Below, in pieces: positions 33,184-38,490 of a stretch of DNA of 38,490 bases. The position numbers were made by a program, and so were the translations under genes. The stretch is from CAYVSF01 sp046482855 (lineage in GTDB: Bacteria > Bacteroidota > Bacteroidia > Bacteroidales > UBA12077). The stretch covers positions 1-38,490 of the forward strand of contig JAWOEH010000046.1 in assembly GCA_046482855.1 (NCBI GenBank). The letters are read 5' to 3'. How positions within the stretch are numbered: the first letter of the stretch is position 1; each line of letters opens with the position of its first letter. The notes beneath the pieces are model-generated. The model searched no databases. It was given only the letters and a program-made list of their open reading frames with translations, and was not told where the DNA came from.

Positions 33184-34719
33184 TTAAAAGGGGGCTTCAC
33201 TATCAAACCCTGTATTGCTGCCAATTTCAAAATCTTTTCCGCGGCCGGAATCCTCATTCATGCGTGAGCTCATAATCATGCCTCCATTGTCGGCACCTCC
33301 CTCCTCGGGTGGCATAAGGCCCAACACATCTTCTTCCAGATCTTCAAATTTCGCCAACTCCTCACGGAATCGTACTTTCACATCGGCCAGGGCACCATTC
33401 CTGTGTTTTGCCAGGATAAGCTCCCCCATACCTGCCGCGGGCGTACCATCGCCAAACTCCATCAGCCCATATTTTTCGGGTCGGTGAATAAAGAGCACCA
33501 TATCGGCATCCTGCTCAATGGCTCCCGATTCACGCAAGTCAGACAGCTGTGGTCGCTTATCACCCGAACGCATCTCTACAGATCGGTTTAACTGCGAAAG
33601 GGCAATCACCGGAACATTCAACTCTTTGGCAATCCCTTTTAAAGCACGTGATATCATACTTACTTCCTGCTCGCGATTTCCTCGGGTTTCCGGGGGGCCT
33701 GTCATCAGCTGCAAGTAGTCAATAACCACAATTTTCACGTCGTACTGACTCTTTAGACGGCGGCATTTTGCGCGCATCTCAAAGGAGGACATTCCGGGTG
33801 TATCGTCAATAAAAATGGGAGCTTCAACCAGGCCTTTAATGCGATGCTCCAACTGCTCCCACTCGTAGGGTTCAAGCTTACCACTACGAATCTTCTCGGA
33901 ACCCAACTGTGTTTCACTGGAAATTAATCGATTCACCAACTGCACCGACGACATCTCCAGCGAGAAGATGGCCACTCCCATATTGTGATCGACAGCCATA
34001 TTTCGTGTCATAGAGAGGACAAAAGCCGTCTTTCCCATAGAAGGACGTGCAGCAACAATTACCAAATCGGATCGCTGCCACCCGGAGGTCACCCTGTCAA
34101 GATCCGAGAAACCCGAGGGCACACCACTTAATCCGTCATCCTTTTTGGCAGCCTCTTCGATTTGGGTAATGGCTTCCTGTATAAGCGATTTGATCCCTGA
34201 TGATTCTTTTTTAATATTCCCTTCAGCCACCTGAAAAAGTGAGCTCTCGGAAAAATCGATCAAATCATCCACATCAACGGTATCGTCATAAGCCTTATTG
34301 GTAATTTCGGAAGCCACCCGAATAAGTTCCCGTTGAATATGCTTTTGGGAAACAATACGCGCATGATACTCGATGTGTGCAGCCGAAGCAACCTTACTGG
34401 TAAGCTGTGTAATATAAAAAGGGCCGCCAATTTCTTCCAACTCGCCCCGTTTACGTAACTCTTCGGTTACGGTAAGTATATCGATAGGCTGAAGTTCATT
34501 GGAAAGATCCAAGACAACTTGAAAAATTTTTCGATGTGCATCTTTGTAAAATGAATCCGGCGATAAAATATCCATCACAGCAATAATGGCATCTTTCTCA
34601 ATCATTACGCCACCCAATACCGCCTCTTCCAGATCGACGGCTTGTGGAGGCATCTTCCCCAGCTCACCTACAGGCATGATTTTTCCTGTGTTGTTTTTTC
34701 GTTGATTCGTTCCGGCCAT
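33184..34719 (-). CDS. dnaB: Replicative DNA helicase
   Basis: A 511-residue hexameric helicase that unwinds DNA at the replication fork. The N-terminal collar domain spans about 22-125 (PPQAVDLEEAVLGGVMIEKDAI is its standard start). The RecA-like motor has Walker A ARPSMGKT at 224-231, Walker B VVIDYLQLM, and the late LSDLRESGAIEQDAD motif. There is no intein. I start at ATG 34719 rather than the frame-maximal ATG at 34758, because a -7 box at 34737-34744 places transcription between them. It is convergent with the HAD gene (9-base gap) and divergent from ispE. Confidence 0.97.
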   Translation of the reverse strand: MAGTNQRKNNTGKIMPVGELGKMPPQAVDLEEAVLGGVMIEKDAIIAVMDILSPDSFYKDAHRKIFQVVLDLSNELQPIDILTVTEELRKRGELEEIGGPFYITQLTSKVASAAHIEYHARIVSQKHIQRELIRVASEITNKAYDDTVDVDDLIDFSESSLFQVAEGNIKKESSGIKSLIQEAITQIEEAAKKDDGLSGVPSGFSDLDRVTSGWQRSDLVIVAARPSMGKTAFVLSMTRNMAVDHNMGVAIFSLEMSSVQLVNRLISSETQLGSEKIRSGKLEPYEWEQLEHRIKGLVEAPIFIDDTPGMSSFEMRAKCRRLKSQYDVKIVVIDYLQLMTGPPETRGNREQEVSMISRALKGIAKELNVPVIALSQLNRSVEMRSGDKRPQLSDLRESGAIEQDADMVLFIHRPEKYGLMEFGDGTPAAGMGELILAKHRNGALADVKVRFREELAKFEDLEEDVLGLMPPEEGGADNGGMIMSSRMNEDSGRGKDFEIGSNTGFDSEAPF

Positions 34720-34736
34720 ATCGCATATATTTTTTA

Positions 34737-34744
34737 CAAAAGTA
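34737..34744 (-). promoter_or_regulatory. -7 promoter box for dnaB (TACTTTTG)
   Basis: The minus strand reads TACTTTTG, fitting TAnnTTTG, 18 bases upstream of the preferred dnaB ATG. The expected start of transcription, near 34730, leaves a very short leader and excludes the longer reading frame. No -33 TTTG is clear. Confidence 0.45.
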
Positions 34745-34793
34745 ATACTTGCGTCCACATCTTATCTTAGAAAAAATCGTTTATTTTGGATGA

Positions 34794-34818
34794 GTTGTCA
34801 ACGGTAATTGTTGACAAC
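34794..34818. promoter_or_regulatory. Perfect 9-bp inverted repeat between dnaB and ispE
   Basis: GTTGTCAAC (34794-34802) and GTTGACAAC (34810-34818) are exact reverse complements around the 7-base spacer GGTAATT. The centre-to-centre distance is 16 bases, suited to a dimeric repressor. A further GTTGA half-like sequence follows at 34821-34825, then TATCTTTC (34826-34833), one base off the -7 consensus and about 40 bases before the ispE start. The dyad would overlap the -33 region of an ispE promoter. The binding protein is unknown. Confidence 0.5.
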
Positions 34819-34872
34819 CTGTTGATATCTTTCAAGCACAACATGCAATGCAATCTTTAACACGAACAAACT

Positions 34873-35679
34873 ATGATATATAAAGCTCCGGCCAAGATCA
34901 ACGTAGGCCTTGACATTTTAAACAAGCGTTCCGATGGCTTCCATACACTGGAAAGTCTATTTGTGCCTCTCCCGTTTTATGATCTTATCGAATTCCGTGA
35001 GCATAGCACATTTAAACTAACCAACACAGGGATTAACATCGATTGCCCTCCCGAACAGAATCTTCTTTACAAGACTTGGCAGGCCTTACAACAGCAATTC
35101 AATATTCCACCAGTTCAAATACACCTTCACAAACAAATTCCCTATGGTGCCGGCCTTGGGGGAGGATCTTCGGATGCCACAACACTTCTGATGGCGCTAA
35201 ACACTTTTTTTGAACTCAAGCTGACCCGGGAAGATCTGCACAAAATCGCAAAAAAATTAGGCAGTGACTGTCCCTTCTTTCTTTACGGCAAACCTATGTT
35301 CACAAAAGGCATTGGAGATGAATTCGAGCCCACCCCGATTGATCTGAGGGGGTTGTATTATGCCCTTTTTGTTCCCGACACTCCTGTCAGCACACCCTGG
35401 GCCTACAGTAAGATTACCCCCTTAAAGCCTGAAGTACCCTTAAAGCAGCGGCTACTTATGCCTATGAGGCTATGGCAAACACATATACAAAATGCCTTTG
35501 AACCTGCTATATTTCAAGCGTACCCAAAAATTGAGCGACTTAAAAACCAGCTTATTGCCGCAGGCGCCGACTATGCATCCCTTTCGGGCAGCGGATCAGC
35601 GGTTTATGCCATAAGCAAAAGACCTTTACCTATAGGGAAGATGTCTGACACCCCCCTGGTTTCACATGGACAGCTATAA
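34873..35679 (+). CDS. ispE: 4-diphosphocytidyl-2-C-methyl-D-erythritol kinase
   Basis: A 268-residue GHMP kinase of the non-mevalonate isoprenoid pathway. N-terminal APAKINVGLDIL carries the conserved lysine (K8). The ATP loop PYGAGLGGGSSDA is at 90-102, and GSDCPFFL and the C-terminal LSGSGSAVYA are present. The length is slightly short of E. coli's 283 but complete. It is a single gene between the dnaB divergent region and a terminator shared with the biotin carrier gene. Confidence 0.97.
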   Translation: MIYKAPAKINVGLDILNKRSDGFHTLESLFVPLPFYDLIEFREHSTFKLTNTGINIDCPPEQNLLYKTWQALQQQFNIPPVQIHLHKQIPYGAGLGGGSSDATTLLMALNTFFELKLTREDLHKIAKKLGSDCPFFLYGKPMFTKGIGDEFEPTPIDLRGLYYALFVPDTPVSTPWAYSKITPLKPEVPLKQRLLMPMRLWQTHIQNAFEPAIFQAYPKIERLKNQLIAAGADYASLSGSGSAVYAISKRPLPIGKMSDTPLVSHGQL

Positions 35680-35709
35680 AAAAACGGTACCCCCCCGAAG
35701 AAGGTACCG
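35678..35709 (-). terminator. Intrinsic terminator of the carboxylase operon
   Basis: On the minus strand CGGTACC (35709-35703) and GGTACCG (35691-35685) form a 7-bp stem, followed directly by seven T residues (35684-35678). This is a textbook terminator for the biotin carrier gene. It abuts the ispE stop codon, whose last bases are part of the T-run complement. On the plus strand it could also slow ispE transcripts. Confidence 0.85.
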
Positions 35710-35730
35710 CTATATCAAGAGCGATTTTTC

Positions 35731-36090
35731 TTAGTCTAACTCAACGAGCAAAACACCCTTAGCGATCTTGTCCCCCTCTTTTACGTGGATCTTCTTAACT
35801 GTCCCCCCCATAGAAAAGAGCAATCGATTTTTCATCTTCATCGATTCAAGCACAATATACACATCGCCTTCTTCCACTTGCTGGCCCTCCTTAACTTCTA
35901 CTTTAAGGATGGTTCCGGGAATACGGGAATACAATTGCTTGGGACTTGGAATTTCCCACTTCTTTCGGGTCTTGTACTTTTTGCTAAGCAATGTACGGTA
36001 TTTGTCGCCATCTACAACCAATGTCTTATAGCGTGTTTTTGCTTCGCCACCATTGGTCTTATCGTTTGTTGTATCTTTTTTTTCTGCCAT
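35731..36090 (-). CDS. Biotin carboxyl carrier protein subunit
   Basis: A 119-residue carrier with a C-terminal biotinyl domain (about 48-119). The biotinylation motif is E82-S83-M84-K85-M86, with K85 the attachment site, and hairpin glycines are in EGQQVEEGD and MGGTVKK. The N-terminal 45 residues are charged, with no long Ala/Pro linker. It swings the carboxyl group to the carboxyltransferase encoded 10 bases upstream. No biotin carboxylase gene is in the window. Confidence 0.95.
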   Translation of the reverse strand: MAEKKDTTNDKTNGGEAKTRYKTLVVDGDKYRTLLSKKYKTRKKWEIPSPKQLYSRIPGTILKVEVKEGQQVEEGDVYIVLESMKMKNRLLFSMGGTVKKIHVKEGDKIAKGVLLVELD

Positions 36091-36100
36091 ACTTCAAGGT

Positions 36101-37645
36101 TTAAAATGGAGGAATACCATGTTTCTTCGCAGGTCGCTTATCGGCCTTGTTCTTGGAAACTTCAATGGCATGTACCAATAGTTTTCGTGTTTCACTAGGT
36201 TCGATAACCGAATCTACATAACCTTTAGCAGCAGCAACATAGGGATTGGCAAATTTCTCTTTATACTCCTTCACCTTTTGCTTACGCATTTGTTCAGGAT
36301 CCTCGGCATTCATAATTTCCTTGCGGAAAATAATGTTGGCAGCTCCCTCTGGTCCCATAACAGCAATTTCAGCTCCTGGCCAGGCAAACACATAGTCGGC
36401 ATTCAGGTGTCGTGAGTTCATGGCAATGTACCCACCTCCATAAGCTTTGCGCAGAATGATAGTAATCTTTGGCACATTGGCTTCACTGTAGGCATACAGA
36501 ATCTTCGCCCCGTGACGGATTACACCTGCATGCTCTTGATCGATACCAGGCAGATAACCGGGCAAGTCAACCAGCGTTACAATAGGAATATCAAAAGCGT
36601 CGCAATAGCGAATAAAGCGAGCTGCTTTATCGGAAGAATCCACATCCAACACACCGGCAAGCACCAAAGGTTGATTACAAACGAAACCGGTAGTTTCCCC
36701 ATTTATACGACCGAAACCAATCACAACGTTTTCGGCCCATTTTTCCTGTACTTCAAAGAATTCGGACCCATCGGTCAAGGAGCGAATCACATCACGCACA
36801 TCGTAGGGTTCTTTCGGATTCCCAGGTACAATATCCTCAATATCATACTCGTTAAGTGGCTCCGCAGGCTCCATTGCACGGGCCTTTTGGCTGTTATTCC
36901 AGGGGATATAAGTAATGAGCTTCTTAATTTGCTCAAAACATTCCAGTTCACTCTCGGCAAAGAAATGAGCATTCCCTGTAATTTCGCTGTGTACACGGGC
37001 CCCTCCCAGAGCTTCCATGGAGATCTCCTCTCCCAGCACCGTCTTAATAACTTCCGGGCCTGTAATGAACATCTTTGAGATCTTGTCCACGGTAAATACA
37101 AAGTCGGTTAAGGCAGGAGAATATACAGCACCGCCGGCACATGGGCCCAGGATAACTGAAATTTGAGGAATAACCCCTGAAGCCAACGTGTTGCGGTAAA
37201 AAATCTCACCGTAACCCGCCAGGGAGTTTACGCCTTCCTGGATTCGAGCACCACCAGAATCATTAATTCCAATCAAAGGCACACGCATTTTCATGGCGTG
37301 ATCCATGATTTTGGTAATCTTGCGGGCGTGCATCAGACCAAGGGATCCACCTGCTACGGTGAAGTCCTGAGCATAAATGCATACAGGAGCCCCATAAATG
37401 GTTCCTGTACCAATGATAACGCCATCGCCATGAAGCACTTTTTTGTCCATGTTAAAGTCGCGAGCTTCATGTTCCACGAACAAGTCGTATTCATGGAAGG
37501 AATCCTCATCGAGTAAGGTGATAATCCGTTCTCGAGCGGTCATCTTACCCATGGCTACCTGCTTCTCGATGGCTTTTTCGCCGCCACCCTGAAGCACCTT
37601 CTCGCGCTTCTTCTGTAATTCAAGAATTTTCCGTTTTAAAGACAT
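36101..37645 (-). CDS. Acyl-CoA carboxylase beta subunit / methylmalonyl-CoA decarboxylase alpha subunit (PccB/MmdA type)
   Basis: A 514-residue carboxyltransferase with two crotonase-like halves. Seen: GKMTARERIITLLDEDSFHE, GGSLGLMHARKITK, the oxyanion-type GINDSGGARIQEG, GPCAGGAVYSPALTDF, and in the second half DLPGYLPGIDQEHAGVIRHGAK with the AYGGGYIAMNS loop. Such proteins move CO2 between biotin and propionyl-CoA or methylmalonyl-CoA. In Bacteroidota they serve the succinate-propionate route, either as a carboxylase or with a sodium-pumping decarboxylase. Neither OadB/OadG-like subunits nor methylmalonyl-CoA epimerase is adjacent, so the direction is undecided. It forms an operon with the carrier gene downstream. 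Confidence 0.95.
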   Translation of the reverse strand: MSLKRKILELQKKREKVLQGGGEKAIEKQVAMGKMTARERIITLLDEDSFHEYDLFVEHEARDFNMDKKVLHGDGVIIGTGTIYGAPVCIYAQDFTVAGGSLGLMHARKITKIMDHAMKMRVPLIGINDSGGARIQEGVNSLAGYGEIFYRNTLASGVIPQISVILGPCAGGAVYSPALTDFVFTVDKISKMFITGPEVIKTVLGEEISMEALGGARVHSEITGNAHFFAESELECFEQIKKLITYIPWNNSQKARAMEPAEPLNEYDIEDIVPGNPKEPYDVRDVIRSLTDGSEFFEVQEKWAENVVIGFGRINGETTGFVCNQPLVLAGVLDVDSSDKAARFIRYCDAFDIPIVTLVDLPGYLPGIDQEHAGVIRHGAKILYAYSEANVPKITIILRKAYGGGYIAMNSRHLNADYVFAWPGAEIAVMGPEGAANIIFRKEIMNAEDPEQMRKQKVKEYKEKFANPYVAAAKGYVDSVIEPSETRKLLVHAIEVSKNKADKRPAKKHGIPPF

Positions 37646-37754
37646 ACCTTTTAAATTTGGTTTACACTAATGCGGTTAACCGGGGCTAACACACAAAAAA
37701 TGTCAAAACTCAGACTACAACATTACAAAATCCGAGGCTTTAATGAAAGGAATA

Positions 37755-37773
37755 GCGACATTTTTCTTGTCGC
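37755..37773 (-). terminator. Possible terminator of the LptF/LptG-family gene
   Basis: GCGACA (37755-37760) pairs with TGTCGC (37768-37773) around a 7-base loop, followed on the minus strand by TATTCCTTTC. The stem is short and the T-run is broken. It is placed about 70 bases after the permease stop. Confidence 0.35.
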
Positions 37774-37845
37774 CAAATTCATAAATAACTATTTATTAAT
37801 GCATTACTATAAAGACCTTCTATATCCTTTTTTCTTGCCAAAAGC

Positions 37846-38490
37846 CTATTTAGGCGCCAATCGATACAGATAGAGACCAATTATCAAAAACAAGATATTT
37901 GGAATCCACACTGCCACCAAGGGCTCAACACTTCCGGTAATGGCAAACATTTGGGCAAAACGCATAAAGAGAATATACGAAAAGCTTAAGAGCAAACCCA
38001 ATCCAATATGCATCCCTACTCCTCCTCTCACCTTACGTGAGGAAAGACTTACCCCAATAAGGGTAAGAATAAACGTAGAAAATGGATAGGCTGTGCGGCT
38101 ATGTTTTTGTATTAATAATTCATTGATATTATCGGCACCCTGCATACGCTGCTCGGCAATAAAATCATTTAATTGCCTATTGTCCATTGTTTGTACAAAT
38201 TCCTCGTATCGATCGAAATCTGCAGGTGTCATATTCAGGGTTGTATCCAATCTACGCCCCGATTCAACAGTCTCCTCCCCGTTGGGTTCGATATGCCGAA
38301 TATAGTATCGGTGTATTTGCCAATTGTTGTTTGTGGAATCCCATTTAATGTAGTCCGAGAGGAGCTTATACCGTAACTCGCCCTCTTCAAACTTCTCCAT
38401 GGAGAATTTGGTTCCCATATTATTGCGCACATTAAAGGTTCGCATATAAATAAAGGTGCCCGGTTCAATTTGCCTATGCACATTGTGCCC
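37846..38490 (-). CDS. LptF/LptG-family permease, C-terminal part
   Basis: The frame is open through the window's right edge, so the N-terminus is missing; about 214 residues are visible. The piece holds the end of the periplasmic beta-jellyroll (NVHRQIEPGTFIYMRTFN, and RYYIRHIEPNGEE). An RTAYPFSTFILTLIGVSLSSRKVRGGVG segment and two further helices follow, ending LYRLAPK. LptF and LptG are the membrane subunits of the lipopolysaccharide export ATPase; the fragment does not tell which of the two this is. It is followed by the carboxylase genes after a 200-base gap. Confidence 0.92.
   Translation of the reverse strand, partial: GHNVHRQIEPGTFIYMRTFNVRNNMGTKFSMEKFEEGELRYKLLSDYIKWDSTNNNWQIHRYYIRHIEPNGEETVESGRRLDTTLNMTPADFDRYEEFVQTMDNRQLNDFIAEQRMQGADNINELLIQKHSRTAYPFSTFILTLIGVSLSSRKVRGGVGMHIGLGLLLSFSYILFMRFAQMFAITGSVEPLVAVWIPNILFLIIGLYLYRLAPK

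Noticed and set aside
33176..33196. AGCCCC/GGGGCT hairpin across the dnaB stop codon
   Set aside because: It has a 6-bp stem, overlaps coding sequence and lacks a T-run, so it is too weak to call as a terminator.

Overview
The window reads as chromosomal DNA of a Bacteroidota bacterium, most likely a Bacteroidales/Marinilabiliales-type anaerobe. The grounds are a fused MurF-alanine racemase, a GldB-family lipoprotein, PorT-type outer-membrane barrels, an ECF sigma factor next to a membrane-anchored barrel protein, many lipoproteins with short LxxC lipoboxes, no Shine-Dalgarno signals before most genes, and repeated matches to the Bacteroidota -7 promoter box TAnnTTTG. Formate-tetrahydrofolate ligase and a biotin-dependent acyl-CoA carboxylase pair fit a fermentative or anaerobic metabolism. 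The placement is inference; there is no rRNA gene or other taxonomic marker in the window.

Layout. Bases 1-197 are GC-rich (about 62% by hand count) and end in a coding-like frame unlike anything after it. A gene-free stretch to 716 follows and carries a pair of REP-like hairpins. From 717 to about 10150 all genes lie on the minus strand, transcribed toward the left: ECF sigma factor, anchored barrel protein, lytic transglycosylase, uvrA, LOG-family hydrolase, a duplicated-domain/SPOR-like envelope protein, and a barrel with calcium-binding repeats. Divergent from the sigma factor are a serpin-like lipoprotein and a small membrane protein, closed by a strong bidirectional hairpin. Then come lpdA and a three-gene zinc/manganese ABC importer (minus), a DUF4405-type membrane protein (plus), fhs and gldB (minus), and a PorT-like barrel, nadE and a Crp/Fnr regulator (plus). 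A serine hydrolase, murF-alr and tdk follow on the minus strand. The next genes are a hypothetical protein coupled to rsmI (plus), rmuC with a BPL_N/HEAT lipoprotein and an NTF2-like lipoprotein (minus), a YjjG-type phosphatase (plus), dnaB (minus), ispE (plus), and the biotin carrier with its carboxyltransferase and the C-terminal part of an LptF/LptG permease (minus, cut by the window end).

Functionally this is mostly housekeeping: DNA repair and replication (uvrA, rmuC, dnaB), cell wall (murF-alr, lytic transglycosylase, lptF/G), cofactors and one-carbon metabolism (nadE, ispE, fhs, lpdA) and metal uptake. The least explained parts are the two-gene envelope module at 717-3430, the degenerate serpin with its small membrane partner, the sigma/anchored-barrel pair, two inverted repeats in regulatory positions (before fhs and between dnaB and ispE), and the foreign-looking left edge. 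I found no CRISPR array, prophage, transposase, tRNA or rRNA, and no convincing wholly new multi-gene system.
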